A DNA stretch of 64,000 nucleotides from Streptomyces sp. NBC_01463 (GCA_036227345.1 CP109468.1:3410001-3474000), one strand, 5' to 3'. Counted from the stretch's first letter, positions 34,840-45,077 are shown. The notes: generated from the letters alone by a model not told the origin. Program-made: numbers and translations.

Positions 34840-35262
34840 CTACCGCTGTGGAGCGGTGAGGGCGAACCAGCCGGGTTCGGGTTCGGTCAGAAGACCCCGG
34901 TCGACGAGGCGGCGGCACGCGCTCAGCAGCGTGGCGTCGTCGGGAAAGGGCGGAGTGCCCCGGCTCGTCCCGGCCCGGCCCAGCCTCCAGACGTCGAAGG
35001 CCTCGTGCCCGTTCGGCAGGAGATCCACATCGATCTCCGTGCCGTCCGGGGCCAGGAGCAGGCAGCCCCGTCCGTGCACCGAGTAGGCGAACCCTTCGGC
35101 CGTCCGGCCCCGGCGGGGAAGGCCGCCCGACCGTACGCCGCTCAGGACAGCCGCCAGCCCGGAGAACTCCGGGTACTCGCACAGCAGGCCCTGCCTGATG
35201 CGGCGCAGGTCCGCCAGGAACGCGGCGACCGTGGCCTCCGCCTCCTCCCCGGTACCGCTCAT
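34840..35262 (-). CDS. probable immunity protein for the RHS toxin (DUF6896-like)
   Basis: A 140-residue soluble, slightly acidic protein: a helical N-terminus, then FAYSVHGRGCLLLAPDG, TEIDVDLLPNG and FDVWRLGRAG. The HGxGC...DG...FDxWRL pattern recalls DUF6896 proteins, often found beside toxin genes (resemblance from memory). Its ATG overlaps the RHS stop by four bases, the expected position of a cognate antitoxin. It ends directly at a terminator. Immunity is inferred from position, size and coupling. Confidence 0.65.
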   Translation of the reverse strand: MSGTGEEAEATVAAFLADLRRIRQGLLCEYPEFSGLAAVLSGVRSGGLPRRGRTAEGFAYSVHGRGCLLLAPDGTEIDVDLLPNGHEAFDVWRLGRAGTSRGTPPFPDDATLLSACRRLVDRGLLTEPEPGWFALTAPQR

Positions 35263-38200
35263 CTGCGCCGCCCTCTGCGGTTCGTGGGAAAGTCCCGGCC
35301 GACCTCGACCGCCGACCAGATCACCTGATCCACATCCTTGTAGCCGTAGGCCTGCACCTCTTCGAGGCTGAGCGAACGGTACTGGACATCGATCCCGGCC
35401 TTCTTGGCGGCGGCGACCCTGTGGTGTCCGTTGATCACATACTTGCGGTCATTGTGTTCAAGGACCTCGATGGGGTCCCCGCTCCATCCGTCGCGGCTCA
35501 TGCTGTCGGCGATCTCGTCCACATGCTGCCGGGAGAACGCGCCTTCCAGCGATTCCGTGCGCTCCAGCGTATGGGGGCTGGCCGAAAGACAGTTGTGAAC
35601 CAGAACCGGCGTGGCCCCCGCCGCCACATAGTACGTATGCGCCCGGGCCACGCTCAGGTTGTAGACCGCCGCCTGCTGGGTCCAGGCGCGGACCGCGGCC
35701 ACCTGGACGCGGGTGCCGGAGCCGGTCTCCAGCCACTGGCCCGGCTTCAGTTCCCCGGCCTTCAGCCACTTGCGGGCGGACGGGACCCAGAACGGGTGGC
35801 CGGCGGTCGCGGTCAGGGTGTCGGTCGCCTCGCCCCTGTCGCCGTCCGTGTCGAGGGTCAGGCGGACCAGTTTCTTCTGGCCCTTCCCCTTGATGGTGGC
35901 CGTGACCTCCTGGGTCGAGGTCTTCCCGGTGGTGGGGTCGGTGGCCCGGACCCGGTCGCCCGCCTCGACCCGTTCGATCGGTTGCCGGCTGCCGTCGGCC
36001 ATCAGCACGTCGGTACCCGGCACGAAGCTGTTGCCCACCAGGTCCGAGGCGAGCTGGGCGCATTCAACCGCCGACTCGACGCGGTCCAGGGTGTCGTCGG
36101 CCTTCTTCGCGGCCTTCGCGATGTCGTCCGCGTACTTCGCGGCCTTCGTCGCCATCCGGCCCGCCTTGGCCGCCCGGACCGCGCCCGCGCCGACTCCGCC
36201 GAGGGCGACACCGGCCACCGTCGCGACGGCCCAGGCGCAGGCCTCCATGTCGCCGGTGGTGACGCAGTCCCTGATGTCGTTGAAGCCCGTGACGTCCCCG
36301 ACGACGTTGCCGACCGTCTTGACGCCCTCCCACACCGCGCCCCAGTCCACGGAGTCACGGACCGTCTCGACGACGGCGCCGACCTGTTCGACCACGGCCT
36401 CGCGGATGGCGTCCGTCGCCTTCGCCACGTCCGCGATCACGTTCCTGGCCGCGCCGACGAGGATTGCCGGCAGATTGGGATCGGCCGTCACGATCGCCTT
36501 GGCCACCGCCATGAGCGGCCGGGCCGCGGCCACGATGTCGGGGATCGGGTTGTGCTTCGCGACGAACGCCGCCGCCTCCCGGGCCTTGCGGCTGACCGCG
36601 GCCCGTGTCTCGTGGTAGATCCGGCGCGCCTCGGCCGCCTTCTCCCGGGCCCATTGGGTGGCCCCGGTACTGCGTCCGACGCTCTTGGCGATCCGCACAC
36701 CGGCGTCGACGATCGTCTTGAGGCCGGACTTGCGGTAGATGTAGCTCGCCACCTTGCCCGCGTAGCTGAGGGCCTTGCGCAGGGCGGAGACGGGATGGCG
36801 GACCGTGTAGACGACCGCCTTCACGATGGTCTTGGCCGTCTTGACGGCGGCCCGGACGTACTTGTTGTTCTTGACCTTGTTGTACGCCTTCTTGCACCAG
36901 CCGCAGCTGGGCCAGTGCCCGTCCGGGTCGGAGTAGTCCATCGGTGAACCCGCGCCGTAGGTGTACCGGTTGGCGAGGACCGAGGCTCCGGAGGCGTAGG
37001 TGTAGGAGTCCCTGGAGTCGAACGCCCCGGTGGCGGGGTCGTACCAGCGCGCCCCCATGTTCACCTGCTCGGTGTCAGGGTCGGTCCAGTCGCCCTGGTA
37101 GCCGGCGTTGCCCGCGGTGCCCGGCTGCCCCGCGTTCTCCGCGGACGGCTGCCCGAACGGGTCGAAGGCCGTGGAGCCGGTCAGCGCGGTGGCCGAGCCG
37201 TCGGTCGCCGACAGGTCTCCGACCACGTCCCCGTGCTTGTCCGAGACCGTGAACTGCGCCGCTCCGGTGCCCTCGGCGACCGAGAGCAGTTCGTCGGACG
37301 GACCCCTGCCATAGGTGGAGTTGTTGTCCTTGACCGGGTCGGGGGCGAGGCCCGCGTAGCTGAAGTCCGCCCCGTCGCGGGAGGCCACCCGGTCCAGGGA
37401 GTCGTAGGTGTACTCGGTGCCGGACTCCCCCGCCTTCGTCAGGCGGTCGAAGGCGTCGAAGGTGAACTCCTCCGTCATCCCGGAGCTGGTGCGACCGGCC
37501 AGGGTGCCGCGCGGGGTGTGGTCGTAGGTGTAGTCCCCGTCCGACAGCAGCCGGTTGCGTTCGTCGAAGGTGGCGGTCTTGTCGCCGTTGCGGGTCCGGT
37601 TGCCGCTGTCGTCCCAGCCGTACTCGGTGGTGGTGCCGTTCTCGGTCCAGGAGGTGAGGCGTCCGGCGTCGTCGTAGCCGTAGGTGTTCTCCCCGGCTCC
37701 GGTCGTGCCGGTGGTCTCCTTGGAGGTGAGGTGGTCGTCGGTGTCGTATCCGTAGTCGGTGGCCGCGATGGTGGCGCCGCCGCTGTTCCTGACGGTGTCC
37801 GTGTCGATCCGGCCCAGCTCGTCGTAGTCGAAGGTGCGGGACTGGCCGGCGCCGTAGCCGATCTCCTTGACGGACCCCGCCCCGTCGTAGCGGTAGGTCT
37901 GGGCGGCGCCGGTCAGCGGGTCCGTGGCCGAGGTCAGCTGTCTGCGGACGTAGCCGAAGTCGGCCGTGCCGGCGGCGTCCGTGCGGGAGGTGAGGAGGCC
38001 GTCGGAGTCGTAGGTGTAGGTCGCGTCGCCGGACGGCCCCTTCGCCTCGGTCAGCGAGCCGCGGTCGTTGTACGCGTAGGTGTTGTCGCCCTCGGGGGAC
38101 GAGGCCTTCGTCAGCCGGCCCGACGCGTCGTAGCCGAAGGTCTTCTCCGCGGTGGCGGCCTCGGCGCCGCTGCCGGTCTCGTGGACGAGGAGGCCGGCCC

Positions 38201-41200
38201 GGTCGTATCCGCGGGTCCGGACCACACCGCCGGGTGCGGTGACCTGCACGGCCTGGCCCGCGGCGTCGTACGCGGTGGTCCAGGTGCGGTCCTGCGGTGC
38301 CGGGTCGCGGCCGGTCTCCGGTTCGACGACGGACTCGGGCAGGCCGAGGGTGTTGACCGTGTAGAGGGTCTTGTTGCCGCGGCCGTCGGTGTAGCGGGTG
38401 CGGTTGCCGAGCGCGTCGTACCCGAAGGAGGTGGTGACGGAATCGGTCGCGGAGACCGGTTCGCTCTGGCCGGTCAGCCGGCCGAGGGCGTCGTAGTCGT
38501 AGCGGGTGGTGCGGCCCAGCGGGTCGGTGGAGGTGGTGAGGTTGCCGGCGGTGTCGTAGCCGTAGTCGACCTTGCGCAGCGGGCTGTTGTCCGTGTCCAG
38601 GTCGGAGTCCTGCACGAGTTGGCCGAAGGCGTCGAAGAGCTTGGCCGAGGTGCGGCCCATACCGTCGGTGCTGCGGACCTCGCGCCCGCTCATGTCGTAG
38701 CCGAGCTGGGTGACCACCCCGCCGGGGTCGGTCGCCCGGGTGAGCTGTCCGAGACTGTCGTAGCCGTAGAGGCTGACGCCGCCGCCGGGTGCGGTCTGCC
38801 TGACCACGTTGCCCGCGTCGTCGTACTCGTTGCGGGTGGTGAACGCGCCGGGCTGCGGGGTGCGTTCGATCGTGGTGGTGGTGACGGGCCGGTCCAGGTC
38901 GTCGTACGTCGTCTCGGCGCGGGCACCGTCCGGGCCGGTGACGGTGAGGAGTTCACCGGTGCGGGTGTAGGTGTACGCCCACCGGGCGTGCTCGTCGTCC
39001 GTGCCGACGGGCACGTCCTTGGTGGTGAGCCGGTTCTGCCGGTCGTAGCCGAACTCGGTGACCCGGCCGAGCGGGTCGGTCGCGGTGACCACGTTGCCCA
39101 GCGCGTCGTAGCTCCGCGAGGTCGTCGGGGTGACCGTCCCGGTGGTGCCGGGCGCCCGGTAGTCGGGTGCGGTGGCGGTGAGGGCGCGCCCCAGCCGGTC
39201 GTAGGTGGTGCGGTTGGTGTTGCCGGCCGCGTCGACGGACTCGGTGACCGCGCCGAAGCTGTCGTAGCCGGTGTAGGTGGTGGGCCGGGAGGTGACGGGG
39301 GCCGAGCCGCCCGACTCGGTCGCCACGGCGGGCGCGGTGGCCGAGAGGGGGCGGCCGACCTCGTCGTAGGCGTAGTCGGTGCGGTGGCCCGCCGGGTCCG
39401 TGCGGGCGGTGACGAGTCCGCGCTGGTCGTAGGCGTAGACCGTGGCGCGGCTCTCGGTGCCGTTCTGGACGATCTCCTGCTCGGCGTTGCCCGCGTTGTC
39501 GTAGACGTAACGGACGGTCTCGGGCGTGGCACTCGTGGGCCACGGCACGTTGGACGGGGCGCCGTTGGACGCGGTGGTCTCCACGTTGCCCGCGAGGTCG
39601 TAGCTGTACGTGGTCCGGCGGGCGAGCCCGGACGGGTCGGTGACCTCGGACTTGGTGCGACCGACCGCGTCGTAGGTGTACGCGGTGACGAGCTTGCCGT
39701 TGTCCGCCGTCTCGGTCAGGACGTTGCCCGCACCGTCGTAGGTGTTGGACTCGACGACGATGTCCCGCCGGGTGCCGTCCGGGTCGTGGAAGCCCTTGAG
39801 GGTCATGGACTTGAGGAGGTCGTCGCCGAAGTACTCGTAGACGAGGTCGCGCCCCATCGCGTCGGTGTTGCGGACGACCCGGCCGCCCATGTCGTACGCG
39901 TACGACTGCACGACGGTGTAGTCCGGGTTCCCGCCGTCGTCGTCCCAGTCGCGCATCCGGGTCTCGGCCATCATGTTGCGCGCGGTGTAGACGTAGTCGA
40001 AGTGGTTGCCGTTGGCGTCCACCATCGAGGTCTTGTTGCCGAGCGCGTCGTAGCCGTAGGTGGTCTCGCTGCCCTCGGCGTCGGTCACCTTCTCCGGCCG
40101 CCCGTACGCGTCGTGCTCGAAGGTCATCACCCGGGGGGCGTCACCGCCGAGCACGTCGCTGACCTCGGTGCGCACGGTGTTGCCGTCGGCGTCGTAGCCG
40201 GTGACGGTGCGCTGCTGGTGCTGCGTGCGGGTGACGACGTTGGTGGCGGCGGGTTCGGTGGTGGAGACGAGCCGGGACAGCTTGTCGTAGGCAAGGGTGA
40301 CGGTGGCACCGGCGGGCTGGGCGTCCGAGACGGCCGTCTCGGTGAGTTTGCGGCCCAGGGCGTCGTAGGTGAACTTCGTGACCAGGCCCGAGGGTTCGGT
40401 GACCTGGGCGAGGTCGCCGGTGGTGAAGTAGAGGTAGCGGGTGACCTTGCCGCGCGGGTCGGTCGAGGTCAGCGGGAGGCCGGTGGGCGCGTTGCCGCCG
40501 CCGACGGCCGGTTCGGCGCCCGTGGTGTAGGTGTTCCTGACGGTGCCGCCGTCGGCCGCCGTCTGCAGGGTGAGCAGTCCTCGTGTGTCGTACTGGAACT
40601 GGGTGCGGTAGCGGGTGTCGGTGGGTCCTGAGGAGCGGCCGTCCAGGGTCTGCGAGGGCTGGTCGGCGCGCAGGTCGATGTCGCCGGCCGGGGTGGGGAA
40701 GGTGGTGTACGTGGTCTGGCAGTCGTCCTTGGTCCGGCAGGTGGTGCGGCTGGTGACGTTGCCCCGGTCGTCGTAGCCGAGGGTGACCCGGTCGCCGTTC
40801 TCGCTGGTGATGCCGGTCTGGAAGCCGTTGTCGTCGTAGGCGAAGAGGCGGATGGCCACTCCGTCGGCGGGGTGCCGGATGAAGTCGGGTTCGCTGCCGC
40901 CGTCGCCGGGCGGGTTGGTGCAGAAGGCCGGGTCGCCCGGGTCGGGTTCGGTGCAGACCTCCGCCGGCGGGTCGGTGTCCGACGGGCTCGGCGACGGGCC
41001 GGACTCGCGGGCGCCGAGCGCCATCGGTTCGCCGTAGCGCAGCATCCGGGAGGTCAGGCCGTCGTACTCGTAGAAGTACGGCGAGTCCGCCGGGTCGTGG
41101 ACCTCGACGGTGCGGCGCAGGTCCGTGTCGTTGCCGAAGACGGCGGGGGTGCCGATCTTCCAGGTCCCGCCGTTGCGGTCGGTGTACTCCTGGACGCGGT

Positions 41201-44200
41201 CGCGGGCGGTGTCGTACGTGACCTCGGACGCGGTGCGGCCGGAGGGCAGCGTCGTCCGGGTCAGGACGTCGGCGGTACGGGTGCCCTCGCGGTAGTGGCC
41301 CGCGACGGCCGTCGCGCCCAGCGGGTGGTGGTAGACGGCGACGTCGTCGATGGTGCCGGCGAAGGAGCGGGCCGCGGTGCTGCCCCAGCCGGGCCAGGAG
41401 GCGGGTGTGGTGGCGTGGGCGGCGCCGATCTGGTTGTGGGTGAGGTCGCCGGCGACGAGCTGCTTGCCGGTGAGGGTGCCGGAGAGCTTCCCGTCCAGGT
41501 AGAGGCTCTGGGTGGAGCCGGAGGCGGAGAGGACGGCGTGGTGCCACTTGCCGTCGTTGACGTTCTTGGTGAGGTCGGTGATCGGGGCGGCGGTCCCGGT
41601 CCAGAACTGGCCGCGCAGCTTGCCGTCGTTGCCGACGTACAGGGCGGGCACACCGGTCCCCGGGGCGGTCCCCCACGCCTTGTTCTGGTAGCCGAGGAGC
41701 GGCCCGCCGACGCCGGTGGCGGGTGTCTTGAACCACACCTCGACGGCCGCGTCGCGGCTCTTCTTGAGGGTGCCGGAGGGCAGCGTGACGCGGGAGGTGC
41801 TGCCGTTGAAGCCGGCCGCGGTGCCCGGGTCGCCGGGTATCGCCCCGGCGGCACCGAGGGTGACGTCGGTGGAGGTGCCGCGGTCCTTGGCGAGGTTGGC
41901 CTCCACCGCGCTGTCGGCCGCGGTTCCCTCGGCCTCGCCCAGCTTCCAGTAGGACTCGGGGCGGGAGTCGAGGACGGTACTGGCGTAGTGGCTGCCGGTT
42001 CCGTACGCGTAGCGGGTGCAGCCGCCGGCCGGGTCGCAGACCGTGTCGAGCAGATCGCCGGTGTAGGTGTACGACCAGGTGAGCGGGGCGCCGTTGACGG
42101 GGTTGGTCGACACCGCGGTGACGTGGGAGCCGGTCCAGGTGAAGGTCAGCGCGCGGCCGCTGCGGGGATGCGCGGCGCTCTGGATCCTCCCGCCGGACCA
42201 GGTGTACGTGACCACGTTCGACGAGGCGTCCGTGATCTTCGCGAGCAGGCCGCCGGTGCTGAAGTCGTAGCTGGTGCCGGACTTGTCCTGGAGCCGGTAG
42301 GTGCCGGCCGTGGCGTCGAGGGTGAGCTTGGCGTACCGGCCGGGCGGCGGGGCGAAGGTGCCGTCCGGGTTCTTCCCGAAGCGGACGTCCTGGCCGTCGG
42401 GGTAGCGGATGACGACGTTGCCGCTGCCGTCGTCGTCGGGGGTGAGCCGCATGTCGTACCGGGTCGACCAGCCCGCGCCGAAGGCGAGGTCACGCCTCGG
42501 GTCGAGGCTGTTGTACGTGCGGACGAGGGTCAGGTCGGGCCCGGTCGTGGTGAGGGAGGCGTCGATCGCGGATGAGGTGAAGTTCCCGGCGTTCGGGTCG
42601 AACTCCTTGCCGGGTGCCTCGGACAGCCGTGAGGTGATCTCGGGCTGCGGCACGGCGGCGACGAGGGCGACCTGCGCGGTGGGGACCTCGTTGGAGGCGT
42701 CCTTGACGAAGCCGCGCCACAGGTAGGTGGTGCCCCACTTCAGCCGGCCGGCCGGGACGGGGTAGGCGGACGCCGTCTGGTAGGCGGAGGTGGTGCAGCC
42801 GGTCGGCTTGCCGTCCTTGTCCGCCTGGCAGATCTCGTACTTGTACTGGAGGGCGGAGCCGGGCGGGGCGTCGATGTCGACGCCGGCGGCCCACAGCTGC
42901 GGGGTGAGGGTCTGGGCCTGGTAGCCGTTGGGCGGGAACTGCTCCTTGACCACCGGGGCGATGTCGAAGACCTGGAGGGTGAGCCGGCCGGGCGGTACCT
43001 GTTCGTCGGTGAAGACCTTGCCGCCGGTGCGGACCATGGTGAAGTCGAGCAGGTACGTGCCCGGGGGCAGCGCCTTGATGGTGGCGTCGAGGGTGGTCTT
43101 CGCCCCGTGGGCGACACTGCCGGTGAGGTTGGCGGTCCGCTGCTGGGTGACCAGCTTGCCCTTGGCGTCGTACGCGCGGTACGCGAGGTAGTAGGTGCCG
43201 GGGGTCCACGTCTCGGCGCCGGTGTTCGTGACCGTGACCTTGACCTTGCCGGCCTGGTTCTGGAGCACCGGCGGGTCGGGGACGGGCTTGGGGAAGGCGT
43301 ACGTGGCGCTGTACGGGGAGTGCGTGACGAACAGCTTCGGCGGGTTCGCGGTGGCGTGGCCGGTGAGCTTCTTGAAGGAGAGGCTGTCGGTCGCCGAGGC
43401 GCGCAGCGACAGTCCGTTGTTGGCCTGGGTGCCGTCGGCCCAGCGCTGGACCAGGTCGCGGCCGCCCCTGCCGAGGTCGAAGAGCTCCCCGGCCGCGGGG
43501 CAGTTGGACTTCGAGGCGCCGAAGGCGACGTGTCCGTACGCGAACGACCTGGTGGCGAGCGCCCCGCCGACCGAGGGGCCCGGGTAGGCCGTGCCGGTGC
43601 CCGCCGCCCAGGACTGGGTCACCGGGTGGACGGAGACCGGCCGCGCCTTGCAGGAGGCGGAGTCGAAGTTCACGATCTGGAGCTGCGCCCCGAAGATCCG
43701 GTGGTTGCGCAGCCGCTCGTCGAGGCCGGGGAAGCCGAGGTAGGAGGCGGTCGCGCCGGACGGACCGCGGCCGACCTGGAGTTCGTCGGTGCCGACCACG
43801 GAGGGGCCGCCGTCCCTCACGTACATGGAGGTGGACGCGGCGCCGGTCTCGACGGACGGGTCGACGCGGACGGGGAAGGCCCGGTCCGGGTCGGTGAGCC
43901 AGTCGCGGTCGGCGTTCACCTTCAGGGCCGGGCCTTCGTCCCCTTCGACGAGCGTGTAGCGGACGGCGTACGAGGTGGCGCCGCGGGCGTCCGTCATGAA
44001 CCCGGCCGGGATGACGGCCCTGGTGCGGCCGTCGGACCCGGTGAGCACGACCGAGCCGTCCCGGACGGTGGCGTCGAGGCCGTCGAGGTCCAGCGGGAAG
44101 ACGTACTCGGCCGGGGCGGCGGCGGAGTTCAGGACCAGGGTCTCCTTGACCCCGCCGGCCTGCGAGTCCAGCCACAGATCGGTGCCGGGCAGGACCTGCC

Positions 44201-44912
44201 GGTAGCTGACCCGGCTGCCGTCCGCCTTTCCGGGTGCGGGCGCGGCGCCCCTCAGCGCGTAGGAGAAGGACTCGCCCGTCGGGAGGGTGAGGGCGGCGAG
44301 CCGCGGGGCGTCGGCGCGGGCGGCGAGGTGGAGGCGGACGGAGTCTGCGGTGTTGGTCCATCCGGCGACGCCCTCGCCCGCGCGGGCGGTGTTCCCGCGT
44401 CCGGTCAGCCCTGGCTCGATCGGCTGCCAGTCGCCTTTGCCGTCACGGTAGTTGAGGGGCGTGGGGGAGATCTCGGTGGTGCGGGTGCCGTCCTGGTTGG
44501 CGTACGTGCGGCTGCGGGCGTCGCGCTCGGCGACGAGCTCCGTGCTGGTCGCGCGGTCGAATCCGGTGGCCGCGGCGGCGGGCGGCGCGGTGACCTCGGC
44601 GATATTGGGCCGGACCGCCGGCCGGGCGGTCCGCGGGGGCTCCAGCGGGTACTTGGCCCGTGTCGACGTCGGTGACTCGGTGTTGCCGGGTCCGCCTGCC
44701 ACGTGGCTGCGCCCTTCGGCGCTCCCCCACTGCTGACCGGGACCCCTGGCCGCGTCGGGCCGGTCCGGGAAGAGCGGGAACCCGCTTCCGGCCAGGGCCA
44801 GTGAGCCCACGGCCAGCGTCACGGCGACGGCGAGACCGACCGCCGTGCCCCAGATCCCGCGTACCGCGCGAAGCATCAGCAGACGACGCGCGATTCTCCG
44901 GTACGCAGGCAC
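35259..44912 (-). CDS. giant RHS-repeat polymorphic toxin with Hint and ParB-like C-terminus
   Basis: A 3217-residue protein. It has an N-terminal hydrophobic export or anchor helix (about 18-45), a long beta-rich region, a DUF6531-like stretch near 770 (LVRTYNSLDPRRDLAFGAGW), a LamG-like lectin domain (about 980-1210) and some 1400 residues of RHS/YD repeats. The RHS core ends near NRYTYGAGSPMDYSDPDGH (about 2650-2665). A helical, Lys/Ala-rich spacer leads to a Hint self-processing domain and a 110-residue ParB-like toxin. GTG start with GGGGGAG upstream. Probably a contact-dependent antibacterial toxin released by Hint cleavage. The immunity gene overlaps its stop. Confidence 0.9.
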   Translation of the reverse strand: MPAYRRIARRLLMLRAVRGIWGTAVGLAVAVTLAVGSLALAGSGFPLFPDRPDAARGPGQQWGSAEGRSHVAGGPGNTESPTSTRAKYPLEPPRTARPAVRPNIAEVTAPPAAAATGFDRATSTELVAERDARSRTYANQDGTRTTEISPTPLNYRDGKGDWQPIEPGLTGRGNTARAGEGVAGWTNTADSVRLHLAARADAPRLAALTLPTGESFSYALRGAAPAPGKADGSRVSYRQVLPGTDLWLDSQAGGVKETLVLNSAAAPAEYVFPLDLDGLDATVRDGSVVLTGSDGRTRAVIPAGFMTDARGATSYAVRYTLVEGDEGPALKVNADRDWLTDPDRAFPVRVDPSVETGAASTSMYVRDGGPSVVGTDELQVGRGPSGATASYLGFPGLDERLRNHRIFGAQLQIVNFDSASCKARPVSVHPVTQSWAAGTGTAYPGPSVGGALATRSFAYGHVAFGASKSNCPAAGELFDLGRGGRDLVQRWADGTQANNGLSLRASATDSLSFKKLTGHATANPPKLFVTHSPYSATYAFPKPVPDPPVLQNQAGKVKVTVTNTGAETWTPGTYYLAYRAYDAKGKLVTQQRTANLTGSVAHGAKTTLDATIKALPPGTYLLDFTMVRTGGKVFTDEQVPPGRLTLQVFDIAPVVKEQFPPNGYQAQTLTPQLWAAGVDIDAPPGSALQYKYEICQADKDGKPTGCTTSAYQTASAYPVPAGRLKWGTTYLWRGFVKDASNEVPTAQVALVAAVPQPEITSRLSEAPGKEFDPNAGNFTSSAIDASLTTTGPDLTLVRTYNSLDPRRDLAFGAGWSTRYDMRLTPDDDGSGNVVIRYPDGQDVRFGKNPDGTFAPPPGRYAKLTLDATAGTYRLQDKSGTSYDFSTGGLLAKITDASSNVVTYTWSGGRIQSAAHPRSGRALTFTWTGSHVTAVSTNPVNGAPLTWSYTYTGDLLDTVCDPAGGCTRYAYGTGSHYASTVLDSRPESYWKLGEAEGTAADSAVEANLAKDRGTSTDVTLGAAGAIPGDPGTAAGFNGSTSRVTLPSGTLKKSRDAAVEVWFKTPATGVGGPLLGYQNKAWGTAPGTGVPALYVGNDGKLRGQFWTGTAAPITDLTKNVNDGKWHHAVLSASGSTQSLYLDGKLSGTLTGKQLVAGDLTHNQIGAAHATTPASWPGWGSTAARSFAGTIDDVAVYHHPLGATAVAGHYREGTRTADVLTRTTLPSGRTASEVTYDTARDRVQEYTDRNGGTWKIGTPAVFGNDTDLRRTVEVHDPADSPYFYEYDGLTSRMLRYGEPMALGARESGPSPSPSDTDPPAEVCTEPDPGDPAFCTNPPGDGGSEPDFIRHPADGVAIRLFAYDDNGFQTGITSENGDRVTLGYDDRGNVTSRTTCRTKDDCQTTYTTFPTPAGDIDLRADQPSQTLDGRSSGPTDTRYRTQFQYDTRGLLTLQTAADGGTVRNTYTTGAEPAVGGGNAPTGLPLTSTDPRGKVTRYLYFTTGDLAQVTEPSGLVTKFTYDALGRKLTETAVSDAQPAGATVTLAYDKLSRLVSTTEPAATNVVTRTQHQQRTVTGYDADGNTVRTEVSDVLGGDAPRVMTFEHDAYGRPEKVTDAEGSETTYGYDALGNKTSMVDANGNHFDYVYTARNMMAETRMRDWDDDGGNPDYTVVQSYAYDMGGRVVRNTDAMGRDLVYEYFGDDLLKSMTLKGFHDPDGTRRDIVVESNTYDGAGNVLTETADNGKLVTAYTYDAVGRTKSEVTDPSGLARRTTYSYDLAGNVETTASNGAPSNVPWPTSATPETVRYVYDNAGNAEQEIVQNGTESRATVYAYDQRGLVTARTDPAGHRTDYAYDEVGRPLSATAPAVATESGGSAPVTSRPTTYTGYDSFGAVTESVDAAGNTNRTTYDRLGRALTATAPDYRAPGTTGTVTPTTSRSYDALGNVVTATDPLGRVTEFGYDRQNRLTTKDVPVGTDDEHARWAYTYTRTGELLTVTGPDGARAETTYDDLDRPVTTTTIERTPQPGAFTTRNEYDDAGNVVRQTAPGGGVSLYGYDSLGQLTRATDPGGVVTQLGYDMSGREVRSTDGMGRTSAKLFDAFGQLVQDSDLDTDNSPLRKVDYGYDTAGNLTTSTDPLGRTTRYDYDALGRLTGQSEPVSATDSVTTSFGYDALGNRTRYTDGRGNKTLYTVNTLGLPESVVEPETGRDPAPQDRTWTTAYDAAGQAVQVTAPGGVVRTRGYDRAGLLVHETGSGAEAATAEKTFGYDASGRLTKASSPEGDNTYAYNDRGSLTEAKGPSGDATYTYDSDGLLTSRTDAAGTADFGYVRRQLTSATDPLTGAAQTYRYDGAGSVKEIGYGAGQSRTFDYDELGRIDTDTVRNSGGATIAATDYGYDTDDHLTSKETTGTTGAGENTYGYDDAGRLTSWTENGTTTEYGWDDSGNRTRNGDKTATFDERNRLLSDGDYTYDHTPRGTLAGRTSSGMTEEFTFDAFDRLTKAGESGTEYTYDSLDRVASRDGADFSYAGLAPDPVKDNNSTYGRGPSDELLSVAEGTGAAQFTVSDKHGDVVGDLSATDGSATALTGSTAFDPFGQPSAENAGQPGTAGNAGYQGDWTDPDTEQVNMGARWYDPATGAFDSRDSYTYASGASVLANRYTYGAGSPMDYSDPDGHWPSCGWCKKAYNKVKNNKYVRAAVKTAKTIVKAVVYTVRHPVSALRKALSYAGKVASYIYRKSGLKTIVDAGVRIAKSVGRSTGATQWAREKAAEARRIYHETRAAVSRKAREAAAFVAKHNPIPDIVAAARPLMAVAKAIVTADPNLPAILVGAARNVIADVAKATDAIREAVVEQVGAVVETVRDSVDWGAVWEGVKTVGNVVGDVTGFNDIRDCVTTGDMEACAWAVATVAGVALGGVGAGAVRAAKAGRMATKAAKYADDIAKAAKKADDTLDRVESAVECAQLASDLVGNSFVPGTDVLMADGSRQPIERVEAGDRVRATDPTTGKTSTQEVTATIKGKGQKKLVRLTLDTDGDRGEATDTLTATAGHPFWVPSARKWLKAGELKPGQWLETGSGTRVQVAAVRAWTQQAAVYNLSVARAHTYYVAAGATPVLVHNCLSASPHTLERTESLEGAFSRQHVDEIADSMSRDGWSGDPIEVLEHNDRKYVINGHHRVAAAKKAGIDVQYRSLSLEEVQAYGYKDVDQVIWSAVEVGRDFPTNRRGRRR
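35262..35591 (-). other. ParB-like toxin domain at the RHS C-terminus
   Basis: The last 110 residues (3108-3217) contain SRDGWSGDPIEVLEHNDRK, the core motif YVINGHHRVAAAKKAG and a tail rich in Arg. This matches the ParB/sulfiredoxin-type nuclease fold (GHHR box) used as a toxin module in polymorphic toxin systems. Nuclease or NTPase activity is inferred from fold resemblance. Confidence 0.7.
35592..36032 (-). other. Hint (intein-like) pretoxin domain within the RHS protein
   Basis: Residues 2961-3107. It opens with NSFVPGTDVLMADGSRQPIE, has the conserved histidine in TATAGHPFWV, and ends VYNLSVARAHTYYV ... VLVHN just before Cys3108. The nucleophile position is Ser rather than Cys, a variant also seen in other actinobacterial Hint toxins. 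HN followed by Cys retains the C-terminal cleavage chemistry, so release of the toxin is plausible. Confidence 0.8.
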
Positions 44913-45063
44913 GGCTCCCCCAAGTGCGTGATGAAACAGATCAGTTGATGTTGAGGACTGTGAGGGAGCTGTGTCGACCGAAGCACCGACTATTCATGTA
45001 CCCGTCAATCTCGATCACGCCTTCTTCATCCGGCCGCTACCGCCCCGTTCACCGCCGCTCGCC

Positions 45064-45069
45064 TAGCGT
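45064..45069 (+). promoter_or_regulatory. -10 element of a probably leaderless transcript
   Basis: TAGCGT lies eight bases before the ATG at 45078 with no Shine-Dalgarno sequence, the same layout as the GT2 gene at 32370. Bases 44913-45077 hold the divergent promoters of the RHS and lectin genes. Confidence 0.4.
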
Positions 45070-45077
45070 CCGACTCC

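Noticed and set aside
37233..40631. A 1132-codon open frame on the plus strand inside the RHS gene
   Set aside because: It is antisense to the RHS frame and consists of GC-biased shadow codons with no domain signature. The RHS repeats on the minus strand explain the region fully.
35259..42600. Dense short repeats resembling a CRISPR array or satellite
   Set aside because: They encode degenerate YD/RHS protein repeats; spacing and sequence vary and no palindromic repeat with unique spacers is present.
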